Shown in pieces: positions 54,569 through 64,000 of a stretch of DNA of 64,000 bases (position 1 is its first letter; each line of letters starts with the position of its first letter). The DNA is taken from positions 1,243,657-1,307,656 of the forward strand of contig NW_017962915.1 in the NCBI RefSeq assembly GCF_001661345.1, written 5' to 3'. Both the position numbers and the translations under genes were made by a program. The notes below the pieces were generated by a model that saw only the letters and a program-made list of their open reading frames with translations, had not been told where the DNA came from and ran no database searches. The stretch comes from Ascoidea rubescens DSM 1968. Lineage: Eukaryota > Ascomycota > Saccharomycetes > Ascoideales > Ascoideaceae.

Positions 54569-54989
54569 AGATTATTTGAGGTTTGGCTCAACTATTTTTT
54601 TTGTTGAATTTGTTATTTCCCTAGGATTTTCTTTATTTTTTTTTTAGTTTGTTTTAATTTGTCCCAAGTTTGGTCTGGTTATATTTCTGTATAGACTGTA
54701 TAAATAAGTTGTTCATAAGTCGAAAAAGACAATTTTTTGCATCTCTGTGGGGCAGAATCACCATCCGACTCATATCCGACTCAACCGACTGACGTTCTCT
54801 ACGACGTTCCGTATGTTGTAGCTCCGTATTTCGTAGTCACACACGGTCTGAACTTACGGCTGCACTCCAGCCCCGATTTGGAGACTAAAAGAAACTGACA
54901 GTTGTGTATATCATCTCTCATCTCTCATCTTTCTGACAGAACCGATAAAACACCACCAGCACCAGAATCCAATCTTCCAGCTGTTTGAA
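54569..54989. promoter_or_regulatory. HDA1-ARK1/PRK1 spacer with CCGACT repeats
   Basis: HDA1 3' flank (T-rich) grades into a GC-richer promoter segment. CCGACT occurs three times within 26 bp (54765, 54776, 54785), about 205-225 bp before the kinase ATG, followed by several ACG/CCGTA words. No gene seen. Confidence 0.5.
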
Positions 54990-57686
54990 ATGGCTCCTGC
55001 TCCCAAAACTGCCTACCCTCCAGGGACACAACTAACAGTGGGCTCCCACAAAATCTCCATACTTCAGTATATTTCTGAAGGTGGGTTTGCTCATGTCTAC
55101 ACTTGCAATATTGTTTCTCCTAAACCTCCACTCGGCTCGAAGAATGAAGTTGTTTGTTTGAAGAGAGTTGCTGTTCCAAACAAGATGTTATTAAACATTC
55201 TTAGAGCTGAAGTTGAAGCCATGAAAAGATTGAAAGGAAAACCTCACATTGTTTCTTATATCGACTCACATGCTTCGAGGATATCTTCTGATGGTTCTCA
55301 AGGCTATGAAGTTTTGCTTTTGATGGAATATTGTTCCAAACATGGGTTGATTGACTTTATGAACACAAGATTAACAACGAGATTGTCGGAAGCAGAAGTC
55401 TTGAGAATAATGTACGAAATCACCCTTGGTGTTTTGCAAATGCATTTTTTGGATCCTCCTTTGGTTCATCGTGATATCAAAATTGAAAACGTATTGATCA
55501 ATGATAAAGATGAATACCAACTATGCGATTTTGGATCAGCCTGTGGGATATTACGACCTCCTCAAAATCCTGAAGAATTCAAAATGCTACAATCGGATAT
55601 TTTACAACACACCACTGCTCAATATCGTTCGCCTGAAATGATCGATTTAACCAAGGGATTTCCTATAGATGAAAAAGCAGATATTTGGGCATTAGGTGTT
55701 TTCTTGTATAAACTATGTTATTACACTACGCCTTTCGAATCCGGTGGGGAAATGGCACTTTTACAAGGCACTTTTGCTTTTCCTCATCATCCTCAGTATT
55801 CTGTGAGATTGAAAAATATGATAACAATCTTACTTAATGTAAATCCAAATCTTCGTCCCAATATCTATCAGGTTTTGAAAGAACTTTCTTTAATGAGAGG
55901 AATGAACATCCCAATTGAAGTCCAAAATCAATATGCAGAAAAAAAAAGAGTTGAAAAAGCAGAAAAGTTACAATCCCAATCTCAGTCTCAATCTCAACAA
56001 CAGAAACAGCAACAGCAACAGCAACCAAAAATTCAACCTTTCTTGCCTGTAAGACCACAAAATATGTCTCAAAACCAAATTGATCAATTTTCTCAAACAA
56101 ATACACACATTCCAATACAGAACAACACAATTTCTCAAATGAACCCAATTAATTCTGCTGTTAATGCTCAAAATAACGTCCAGCAAAAATTAAATGTCTA
56201 CCATTCATCTGTATCACCACGCCCTCTACAAAATCAAAATCAACAACAGCAGATACTCTTTTCTCCAAGTGTAAATTCCAAGTCATCCACCTCATTGCAA
56301 AATACACTAGCAAATAGCAATATAATGTTTCAAAATAAATCGAATCCCGAAGTTTCCTCGAAAAGTTTTTCTAGACCAGAAGATCCCTTTGCGAATATTA
56401 GCAGCATTGAAAAGTTGAAACGGTTATCAATATCATCGAAAGCTATCTCAGAACAAAAACCATTGGAAAAGAAAGATGTGGATATGAATGTGAAGTCACA
56501 TTCTCGTCCTGCTTCTTCTCAATTCGAACTGGGTTTTTCTGTAAACGATACCGAAATTGATGATGACATTAGATCTATCAGGAATAAACTAATTCGAATT
56601 CAAAAATTGAAAGCTCAAAATTCAAGAAATGAAAGTGTACCATACCATAAAGACAATTTCAATATATTTGATGATGATGTTGCGGATAATGATAATTACG
56701 ATGGTGGAATTTCAGAAAATTCACTAGATATAGACGATAAATTTCCTTCAATTGAAAAACTTGACAATCAATTTCCGAATAATTTTGATAGTGGTTATGA
56801 TGCACCAAAATTTGGGAATGGAAATGTCAATAAATTAAAAAATAGGTATGTTAGTATTGAAACTCAAACCGATGATTTTTTGTTTAACACGAAATCAAAT
56901 AATTCAGCAGAAAATGTTTTGAAAAACATCAAAACGGAAAAATCTGATCACAAGCCATATCTCCAGAACTCCTCTGAAAATGATGAAACTAAAATGGTTT
57001 TACCTAAAAAACTTCAAAAGATTTTAACCGGGTTTTCCAATGATTCAAGTGAAGGCAGTTTGGAAGTCTCGCAATTTGAAAATGGGATCCCAACCGAACA
57101 AAATATACTGATAAGTAGAACTAAATCAATAGAGAACCCGAACAACAAATTTGAGACACAAATATCGAGAAAGGTTTCTCCAGTTCAAAAAGTCTTTTCA
57201 AACAATGGGTCCACTGATAATAAAAGCAAATCAATAACTCCTAGTAACCAATTGAAAATGGCCCCAGTTATCAAAGAAGCGTCTGAAAAAGGAGACTTGG
57301 TTCCTTCAGAAACATCATCTATACAGCAAAGACTTAAAATGTTGCTATCTAGCAGTAGTGAAGAGGCCACTTATAAAACAGCCAATGGATATGGAAAATA
57401 CACAGATGAAGTGCCAACAAAAGAGAAACCCTCGAAAGAAAACATTCAAAAGCCAGAAGTTCCATTGAAATCAGATTCTTTGTCTAGTATAGCCACTTCA
57501 GGCAGCCTTCCCAAAACCAAAATCAAAAAGATTCCACCACCAACGCCTAAAAAACCTGCTCATTTGAAAAGCAAGTTCAAAGTTGTGAGTCCCAAGCATA
57601 TTTTCAGTCCCACAGGTGAAAATCCATCGATTGATGGAGAGTTTGATAAGTTTAACCGTAAATTTCCTAAAGCCATTGAAAAGTAG
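54990..57686 (+). CDS. PRK1: Actin-patch kinase of the Ark1/Prk1 family
   Basis: An 898-residue Numb-associated-type kinase. The domain (about 15-310) opens PPGTQLTVGSHKISILQYIS and EGGFAHVYT, nearly the start of S. cerevisiae Ark1. It continues CLKRVAVPNKMLLNILRAEV, HRDIKIEN (H160-D162), CDFGSACG (D180) and TTAQYRSPEMIDLTKGFPID, then EKADIWALGVFLYKLCYYTT. A Gln/Ser-rich linker follows (about 325-440). The C-terminus holds KIKKIPPPTPKKPAHLKSK, a proline motif like the Abp1-SH3 binding site of Ark1 and Prk1. These kinases phosphorylate endocytic coat proteins (Pan1, Sla1) and turn over cortical actin patches. Akl1 is less likely given the Abp1-type motif and domain start. Ark1 versus Prk1 cannot be separated; a single pre-duplication orthologue is expected. 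Confidence 0.93.
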   Translation: MAPAPKTAYPPGTQLTVGSHKISILQYISEGGFAHVYTCNIVSPKPPLGSKNEVVCLKRVAVPNKMLLNILRAEVEAMKRLKGKPHIVSYIDSHASRISSDGSQGYEVLLLMEYCSKHGLIDFMNTRLTTRLSEAEVLRIMYEITLGVLQMHFLDPPLVHRDIKIENVLINDKDEYQLCDFGSACGILRPPQNPEEFKMLQSDILQHTTAQYRSPEMIDLTKGFPIDEKADIWALGVFLYKLCYYTTPFESGGEMALLQGTFAFPHHPQYSVRLKNMITILLNVNPNLRPNIYQVLKELSLMRGMNIPIEVQNQYAEKKRVEKAEKLQSQSQSQSQQQKQQQQQQPKIQPFLPVRPQNMSQNQIDQFSQTNTHIPIQNNTISQMNPINSAVNAQNNVQQKLNVYHSSVSPRPLQNQNQQQQILFSPSVNSKSSTSLQNTLANSNIMFQNKSNPEVSSKSFSRPEDPFANISSIEKLKRLSISSKAISEQKPLEKKDVDMNVKSHSRPASSQFELGFSVNDTEIDDDIRSIRNKLIRIQKLKAQNSRNESVPYHKDNFNIFDDDVADNDNYDGGISENSLDIDDKFPSIEKLDNQFPNNFDSGYDAPKFGNGNVNKLKNRYVSIETQTDDFLFNTKSNNSAENVLKNIKTEKSDHKPYLQNSSENDETKMVLPKKLQKILTGFSNDSSEGSLEVSQFENGIPTEQNILISRTKSIENPNNKFETQISRKVSPVQKVFSNNGSTDNKSKSITPSNQLKMAPVIKEASEKGDLVPSETSSIQQRLKMLLSSSSEEATYKTANGYGKYTDEVPTKEKPSKENIQKPEVPLKSDSLSSIATSGSLPKTKIKKIPPPTPKKPAHLKSKFKVVSPKHIFSPTGENPSIDGEFDKFNRKFPKAIEK

Positions 57687-58064
57687 TCAATGTTTGTTTT
57701 TAATTTTTCTTTATTTCTATGTTATTTATTTCGTTTTCCTGTTATTTTCTTATTATCTTCTTGTCATCTTTCTGTTATTTTCCCAAAAGTTTTCAATCGT
57801 TTTTAAAAGTTTTTGTAATTTTTTGATTTTTTAAATGGATGACTTTCAATGGAGTTTCTGATCCACTCAAGCAATATTTCCCTGTGTAATCAGGACACAA
57901 ATGCATTTTGCAAGGTGGCCCGTGCTATTTCCCCCGCATAAACCGAACATCCACCATGTTCCTTCATCAATTTTATCTATTATCTGGCACATCTCAGAAC
58001 TAATCGCTTTTAGTGCTCAACATCAACAGACAATAAAGGAATAGAGTGAAAAGTTGACTGGAAT
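57687..58064. promoter_or_regulatory. Spacer ARK1/PRK1 to COG6
   Basis: T-rich 3' flank (57700-57835), then a less AT-rich COG6 promoter segment (57850-57960). No gene seen. Confidence 0.5.
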
Positions 58065-60950
58065 ATGGATTTTATTTACGATTACAGTGATTCCACTGCC
58101 AATGACGTCCACAAGAGCTCTGGTATTCCTCTACCTGCTGCCCCATTGACTTTACCCCTAAATCTCCCTGAAGAAATTACAAAGAAATTGCCTGGGCTAT
58201 CAATTCTATCAAATTTGCAAAAGAACTATGCCAAAAGTACTGAAAATATCAATGATTCAACCGACAATTTGAATTTGCTGAAGGAAAACGACTTGGCTGA
58301 AAAATACGCCAGATTGTCGCTAGAGTTGTTGGCAAGTGGTAAGAATAGAGGTGTTTCAAGTTTCTCACCAAGTTTAGAAACTGATTCAACAATTACAAAA
58401 TCTAATGAACAGAATCAAGTTAACGACGTTTCAATAAACGATTTTGTAAATAGCACATCTTCAAATGCTGCAATTGCAAATAATAACAGAGGTGCCAATA
58501 TCAGCAGCAACATTCTTTCTACAAAGCTATCCAAAATCTTGTCTTCGTCGTTAACAACATCTTACAATACACCACTTGATTTGAAAATTAAGAAATCGTT
58601 GAAAATTCTTGAAGCCAATAACTATTTTAATGTGTGCTCTGATGATGAATATAATAGTTACAATACTCTAGTTCAGCCCGGTTTCCTTGGGTCAATTACA
58701 AGAAAAAATTTACAAAGTAAAGTTGAAAACGAACTTTTGAAACAACACTCCAAAATTCTTGTGAAATTTCAACCATTGATAGATGTTTTAGAACACTTGA
58801 AGAGCAATATTGAAAACTTGAATGTTCAAAAAGATAATTTGGTTAACGACTTGAATAATTTGACAAAGTTCAATGAAGAAAATCTATCAAATGACAAATT
58901 TAATATCAACCAGATAAAAGCACTACAACATGAAAAAAACTTGATATTAATAAAAAAACACATATTGATGTCATTTAAAAATGAATTTCAAATCAATGAA
59001 TATGAAGAATACGTTATAAAGAATACCAATTTGACTAATAGTGATAATGATGATGAAACCCTAAAGGAGTTTTTTAAAGTCTATAACAAGATCAAAAAAA
59101 TCTACCAGAATTGTTATTTGCTATTATCAATGAATAATCCTACCATAGGTATAAATATTATGAACAAAATGAAAGGTTTGATTGATAATGCATTGAATAA
59201 GATATTTTATTTTGTTGAATATAACTTGAATAATTTTCAAAATATTAACAAAAGAAATTTCAAAATCTTAAAAGAATCAATTAAAATTGTCTTGAATTCC
59301 TCGTTTTTGATGGCTAATAGAGTTGAAGATATTGACAAAGATTCTGCAGAAGAATCTTTTTCTGTTTCAAAATTTGTCGAAAATAACGTATATGTTAACA
59401 ATCTTATCAATAAAATTATTGAAGTTAGAGCAAAACAAAATTTAAAAGATTTTCTTGATCAATTGGGCACCTCATTGCTCCGAGATGATAATCAAAGCAT
59501 GATATCTGTCAAATCAAAAGACTCCGCAAGACCAATATTAATGTCTGCTCATGATCCAATTAGGTACATTGGTGACATCTTGGCATATATCCACTCTTTG
59601 ATTGTAAATGAAAAAGAAATTATAGATACCTTGCTTGATAATAATGAAGATTTTTTTGATTTTAGAAATGGTGAAGGTGCTGGCTCCAAGACGGATTTTG
59701 ATTTTGATTTTGATTTTACTGTGCTCAGTGAAAAGGACAAGAATTTAAATGCTAACCAGTTTTCAGATTTAAAAGAATATTTATTGATCAAGACTTTGAA
59801 TGTTCTTGCAAAACCATTAAATTTGCGTGTTAGTAGATTTATTATGGTGGAAAACAAATTGAATACAATTCAAAACATTTTCAACGTTCTTGATCTGTAT
59901 GATTTAATGTTTTTGAAGCAATTTGATGTTGAGTTGATGAAAAGAGCCCAATTGAAAAATGAGCTATTAATCAGTATCAAAACTTTGGAAAAGTTTCTTC
60001 ATAAAAGAGCATTTGCGATTCTTGAAGATTCATTAAACGAAATTTCCTCGTTAATAGAACAAAATATTGAAAGCCATGATTTACAGTCTCCAGAATGGCT
60101 AATTAATTATGTCAACGATATTCAAAAAGTGTTTTATTCATTTCATCCAAGTTCTAATTCGGAATTGAACAATTTTCTATTCTTATCAGATCAACAGATG
60201 GACGATTTCTTAAAGCTTGTTATTGACAGACCATTATCTTTAGTGTATAAGCAAGCAGATCTCAGTAGCTTTGATGAAGAAGCCGAAAAGTCCAAAAAGA
60301 TTTTTGAAATTAATAGTATTGATTTTATTTTGTCTAAAATTTTAACCATATCATTCATTAAGAATGAAAAAATCAATGAACTTAATATTAAATTGGACAG
60401 TGAGACCCAATTTTTAATTTATGTTCAGTTTGATATTCTAATAGAATCTTGTGGATTGAGCTTAGTTTTCAAAATGCTTAATAGTATTTACCCCTATGAT
60501 AAGCTTATTGAAGAGTATGCAATAACTATAGCACATAATCCTGAAGAATTTTTAAAAATAATGGACAAGTATATATCACTAAAAAGCAAACCAGAGTTTT
60601 CTATTGAATCTATAAACACAATCAATAAAAAAATAGAGCTTTTTTTGCCCTCTGCTCTTACAGATACACAGTCTTCAGCTCTAATCAATGTTTCTTCACC
60701 TATGATTTCTAATCAGATAATCGAAGAATCGTCGCTAAAATTCGTTGACTTTTACAAAATTTTCTTTATACTTGTTGTTAGATTCTATGACAATACAGTT
60801 GAGCATTTAGATTCTATTGCAGAAGACGAATATGATTCAGGAATGATTGAAAAGCTGTTGCTTAAGTGGAATGAAATTGAGGTTGCCACATTATTAGGAG
60901 TCGATGAACTTTACATTAAAAAGCTACAAATGGAACAAAGTCTTAATTGA
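58065..60950 (+). CDS. COG6: Conserved oligomeric Golgi complex subunit 6
   Basis: A 961-residue, mostly helical tethering protein. It starts MDFIYDYSDSTAND; S. cerevisiae Cog6 starts MDFVVDYQTYAMAD. The N-terminal COG6 signature is present at about 150-330: LSTKLSKILSSSLTTSYNTP, LKIKKSLKILEANNYF, ITRKNLQSKVENELLKQHSK and a long coiled coil. The middle carries MSAHDPIRYIGDILAYIHSL and VNEKEIIDTL, almost identical to yeast ILSAHDPIRYIGDVLASVHS. The end has PSALTDTQSSALINVSSPMI. Cog6 belongs to the lobe-B half of COG, tethering retrograde vesicles within the Golgi. It is longer than yeast Cog6 (839 aa) through Asn/Asp-rich loops. One CTG codon (residue 611) sits where yeast Cog6 has Leu. Confidence 0.95.
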   Translation: MDFIYDYSDSTANDVHKSSGIPLPAAPLTLPLNLPEEITKKLPGLSILSNLQKNYAKSTENINDSTDNLNLLKENDLAEKYARLSLELLASGKNRGVSSFSPSLETDSTITKSNEQNQVNDVSINDFVNSTSSNAAIANNNRGANISSNILSTKLSKILSSSLTTSYNTPLDLKIKKSLKILEANNYFNVCSDDEYNSYNTLVQPGFLGSITRKNLQSKVENELLKQHSKILVKFQPLIDVLEHLKSNIENLNVQKDNLVNDLNNLTKFNEENLSNDKFNINQIKALQHEKNLILIKKHILMSFKNEFQINEYEEYVIKNTNLTNSDNDDETLKEFFKVYNKIKKIYQNCYLLLSMNNPTIGINIMNKMKGLIDNALNKIFYFVEYNLNNFQNINKRNFKILKESIKIVLNSSFLMANRVEDIDKDSAEESFSVSKFVENNVYVNNLINKIIEVRAKQNLKDFLDQLGTSLLRDDNQSMISVKSKDSARPILMSAHDPIRYIGDILAYIHSLIVNEKEIIDTLLDNNEDFFDFRNGEGAGSKTDFDFDFDFTVLSEKDKNLNANQFSDLKEYLLIKTLNVLAKPLNLRVSRFIMVENKLNTIQNIFNVLDLYDLMFLKQFDVELMKRAQLKNELLISIKTLEKFLHKRAFAILEDSLNEISSLIEQNIESHDLQSPEWLINYVNDIQKVFYSFHPSSNSELNNFLFLSDQQMDDFLKLVIDRPLSLVYKQADLSSFDEEAEKSKKIFEINSIDFILSKILTISFIKNEKINELNIKLDSETQFLIYVQFDILIESCGLSLVFKMLNSIYPYDKLIEEYAITIAHNPEEFLKIMDKYISLKSKPEFSIESINTINKKIELFLPSALTDTQSSALINVSSPMISNQIIEESSLKFVDFYKIFFILVVRFYDNTVEHLDSIAEDEYDSGMIEKLLLKWNEIEVATLLGVDELYIKKLQMEQSLN

Positions 60951-61527
60951 ATGTAGTAAACATTTCTGTTAAAGTAATCTTTTAAAGTCTATAAACTGAG
61001 AAAATTTTTGAAAAGATACATGTTCTTCAAAAACAGAAAAAAATAATAATCAATGTGATAAAAATGATAAAAATGGTAGAAATGATAAAAATGATAAAAA
61101 TGATAGAAATGATAGAAAGATAGAAAGATAGAAATAATAAAAATAATAAAAATAATAAACAAAAAGCAATAAAATGTAAAATTATACATATAGTAAAGTG
61201 AAAATAGAAGGATTAAATAAAATAATTTTATATTGAAAACAATTTAAACACTGTATTGCTGATTTTATAATAATAACAATAAAAACACCAATCCTAGGTG
61301 CTAAAAATTAAAGATGCGAATTAAAAGAAATGAAGCTGTTTTATGTTTTTAATAATAATTTTTCAACATGTCTTTCAACTAGGAAAGCTATTATTAACAA
61401 CCTAATAATCAAAATATATTATAAAATTACAATATTAAGGCAAAAGTACAATAAGGAAAATAGAAATCAATAAAATAGAGTGGGTGAGTATAAGCAATGA
61501 GGGTGATTATGAGGGTGATTATACGTG
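60951..61527. other. Convergent 3' flanks of COG6 and the NIPA gene
   Basis: Contains a 9-bp-type minisatellite (61053-61159). The remainder is A-rich. No gene seen. Confidence 0.6.
61053..61159 (+). repeat. Degenerate ATGATARAA minisatellite
   Basis: About eleven units of eight to nine bases, shifting from ATGATAAAA to GATAGAAA to AATAATAAA along its length, in the COG6/NIPA 3' spacer. Confidence 0.85.
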
Positions 61528-63159
61528 TTATTTTTCATTATCATGGTTTATCATAAATGGAAAGGGGAAGGTAATGTGAGAGGATTTTGTTGTTGAGTTT
61601 GCTGATTGAGTGAATGGCGCTGATTGTGCTGAAAGTACAGTTGAGTTGAATGATTGAAAAGATTCAGCAGGTAATGAGGAGCCAGATTTGGAAGCTGAGA
61701 GATTCCTCGGCCGATAATACGGCTGGTCAGATTGAGAAGAAGAAGAAGAAGATCCATTGAACTCATCTTCTACCAATTTTGACAAATAAGGGTCATTATT
61801 GTAGTTTATGGTTGTGCGATGCACCAGCTGGTGATTGTTTTCTTCTTCAACCACATTAAAGCCCTGTTTATCGTTATCATTGAAATTCCAGCTCAACGAA
61901 GAAACACCAATTACGATTAATAGAACACCAAAAAAGATGAAAAAAATGTCAATGTTATCTAGTTTTTCCAACTGGTCAAAATAAATCAAGCCATTTAAGA
62001 TATTGACCACGTTGAAAACGCAAAACGTTAGTGGGTAAACAATTGTTGTAGAGGTGATTTTTAAACCAAGATTTAAATAGTAAAGTTGGGCGACAGCAAA
62101 ACAGAACCATATTACTACAATCACCCAAGAATCGAGGTTTTTCAAATCATCTGGTTTATGGGAAACAATTGCGTTGACCAAGATCTCGACAGCAGATTTT
62201 GCTAATAAAAGTGCATGAGCAGATAGTAAACCTGATATTAAGCCAAATAGTATTCCCTGGATGAATAATAGTTTTTCATATAAGGGGTAATCAAAGGATT
62301 TAAACCTTTTGAAAAATATTTTCAGATTTCTTGTTAAATATTCTTTTAAGTTGGAAATTGAGGGTAATGAAATATTGCTAAAAGTCAGTGAAAAGAAAAA
62401 GGAAGAATCTGCTGAATTTGTTAAATTTGATTGATTGGAAATGGAACTTGAATTTACAGGAATCAAGCAGTATCTTTTTAATCTTTGGGAAGTGTGAGGT
62501 AGTAAAGAAGTAGTCTCATTTGGAGAGGAAATTGGAAGAGAGGTGTTGTTGCTGGTTTTATTTGTATTATAGGCTTGATTATGAATTTGGTTAACGAGGT
62601 CAGGGTTTTTTTTGATATCTTCAAACAAATTTTTATATTTTTTAATATAGATATTTGCAACGTATGTATATAGCAACATCACTATGGCTATTATGAAACT
62701 TGAAAGTAGCCAGTGCAAAAACTGGATTCTCTTGAATAGATTAATCAAGTCAATCAAACTTCTTTGAGGTTGAGGTAGAGAGCCAAAATATGCTATTAAA
62801 AAAGCACCAATACTAACCAATATTGTTCCAAGTAGGGTCTTCTTTGTAAAGTTTTCTTTCAAAATAACAGAGGCAAGTATTGAATTAAATACCAAACCAG
62901 TTGCTTGTAAAGGACTTAGGATGATTAAAGGGAGTGTTGAGATTTGAATGCTTGAACCAAATACATTTGCAATGATAAAGAGAAGGAACCCAGTTCTCCA
63001 TAGTATTTTGATATGGCTTCGATTTGAATTTGAAGTAGGATCAGAATTAAGTTCTTTTAGAATATGCGATTTTCGTTGCAATGTTATCCCCAACGATTGT
63101 GTTGCATTTGAAACGATTCCAACAATTATGCCAACAAATACTGTGAAAGCAGAACCCAT
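61528..63159 (-). CDS. NIPA-type (DUF803) magnesium-transporter-like membrane protein
   Basis: A 543-residue protein with about nine transmembrane segments. The N-terminus MGSAFTVFVGIIVGIVSNATQSLGITLQRKSH is the first NIPA helix and loop. It continues LWRTGFLLFIIANVFGSSIQ, LPLIILSPLQATGLVFNSIL and ASVILKENFTKKTLLGTILV, all typical NIPA wording. A polar insert lies at about 190-275. The second half holds LFGLISGLLSAHALLLAKSA, ITSTTIVYPLTFCVFNVVNI and GVLLIVIGVSSLSW. The tail is Ser/Asn-rich and cytosolic. Animal NIPA proteins carry Mg2+; fungal members are poorly studied, and membrane location and substrate are inferred. The start is the first ATG of the frame. Confidence 0.88.
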   Translation of the reverse strand: MGSAFTVFVGIIVGIVSNATQSLGITLQRKSHILKELNSDPTSNSNRSHIKILWRTGFLLFIIANVFGSSIQISTLPLIILSPLQATGLVFNSILASVILKENFTKKTLLGTILVSIGAFLIAYFGSLPQPQRSLIDLINLFKRIQFLHWLLSSFIIAIVMLLYTYVANIYIKKYKNLFEDIKKNPDLVNQIHNQAYNTNKTSNNTSLPISSPNETTSLLPHTSQRLKRYCLIPVNSSSISNQSNLTNSADSSFFFSLTFSNISLPSISNLKEYLTRNLKIFFKRFKSFDYPLYEKLLFIQGILFGLISGLLSAHALLLAKSAVEILVNAIVSHKPDDLKNLDSWVIVVIWFCFAVAQLYYLNLGLKITSTTIVYPLTFCVFNVVNILNGLIYFDQLEKLDNIDIFFIFFGVLLIVIGVSSLSWNFNDNDKQGFNVVEEENNHQLVHRTTINYNNDPYLSKLVEDEFNGSSSSSSQSDQPYYRPRNLSASKSGSSLPAESFQSFNSTVLSAQSAPFTQSANSTTKSSHITFPFPFMINHDNEK

Positions 63160-64000
63160 TACTGCTTATGTTCTTTGACGAGAGTATGAAGATGAAAAGA
63201 AATTCAAAAATGTGAAAAATATGATAAAGAAGCTGAAATGAGATGGTTCTTCAGTTGTATGTTTAGCCTTCAGTTGTTCTTAGTATGGTTATAAAATAGA
63301 AATCAAAAGATAGAATTAAAAAAAGTAGCACCAGAAACTCTTAGTGAAAAAAAAGAGAGAAAACTATTAGAATATCTTGATCAGCTAAGAGAGTGCTCTA
63401 TAAGAAGTATACGAGTTAAAAAACAAAATGACAGCCTTGAAAGATGGAGAATTCAGGTCAAAGGAAAAGCAATGGTGAGTAGATACTGCAATTATCACAG
63501 TTGGAACAGATTCAATCAGAGGACAAGCAAAGTGGTTTATATCTAAGAAGAAAGAAGCTGGAGGTGAACAACAGAAAGATAAGATATAAGATATAAAATA
63601 CAATATACAAAATACAAATAAAAGGAACATCTCAAAGTGCAAGGAAAAAAGATGGAGAGAAAGCACGAAACGGGAAGGTGTTGGGGCCTGTCTTAGGTGG
63701 ATTGCTATATTGGGACAGAGATACTGAACTGAGCAGGTCGGAAATTGAGTGCACGTGGTAGCTCAACAGAACAAGCTGTGCCTCTGCAGAGCGGTGCAGG
63801 TGTGGCTGTGGATAAATACGTGCAAGTGTAAGCAGCTTCCTGCGTATCTCAGTCGAATTGGGGATGGCTGGATAAATCCAGAATTAAGGTTGATGTTGTG
63901 CGTCTGCCAAGATATTAAGTTATTAATTTACTGTTTAGATTAATTTTGAACAAGAAAAATAAAAAATCAATTAGAAAATGTTCAACTGTATAGGAGGTTT
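63160..64000. promoter_or_regulatory. Upstream region of the NIPA gene to the window edge
   Basis: 840 bp with no supported gene. Purine-rich leader (63180-63400), a GATAAGATATAAGATAT-type repeat near 63578-63600, then a less AT-rich patch (about 63690-63900) with CACGTG at 63752-63757. ORFs on both strands here look like chance. Confidence 0.45.

Overview
The window looks like a nuclear chromosome segment of an ascomycete budding yeast (Saccharomycotina) outside the Saccharomyces group. The evidence is AT-rich DNA, nearly intronless genes, one short intron with a GTATGT donor and an ACTAAC branch site, yeast-type orthologues throughout, and many long Asn, Gln and Ser homopolymers in the proteins. 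Leucine codon CTG is almost absent from the genes I read while CTA, CTT and CTC are used. This hints at a lineage with an altered or ambiguous CUG codon (Ascoidea, Saccharomycopsis or a CUG-Ser/Ala clade), but the window alone does not prove it.

Layout, left to right: NUP1 (cut by the left edge, -), a small mitochondrial-type membrane protein (+), RIO2 (-), the 38-residue OST4 (+), a BRE4-like transporter (-), a 3.7 kb non-coding stretch, CCC1 (+), IES4 (-), RHO3 with one intron (+), tRNA-Asn (-), two tandem YVC1 TRP-channel genes (-), a decayed stretch, MMM1 (+), an HRK1/SAT4-type kinase (-), MAM3 (-), PRS5 (-), a second identical tRNA-Asn (+), a Cdc14/SIN-type gene (+), LSC1 (+), IMP2 (-), an MPR1-type acetyltransferase (+), a 6.9 kb very AT-rich gene-poor region holding one orphan ORF and a possible copia fossil, HDA1 (+), an ARK1/PRK1 kinase (+), COG6 (+) and a NIPA-type transporter (-). 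There are no operons; genes are independent units in mixed orientation.

Functionally this is a housekeeping neighbourhood. Mitochondrion and metabolism: LSC1, IMP2, MMM1, PRS5 and probably the small protein. Vacuole and ion handling: CCC1, MAM3, two YVC1, the NIPA protein and the kinase. Chromatin: IES4 and HDA1. Polarity and actin: RHO3 and ARK1/PRK1. Golgi/ER: COG6 and OST4. No secondary-metabolite cluster, CRISPR array, rRNA or intact transposon was seen.

The most interesting non-gene signals are the AT-rich gene desert at about 45.1-52.0 kb (candidate centromere or decayed-element graveyard), GC-rich islands inside long upstream regions, a cluster of seven ATCCGT motifs in the IES4/RHO3 divergent promoter, and a 141-bp identical tract shared by the two YVC1 paralogues. 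Function calls rest on recalled family similarity read by eye, not on a database search.
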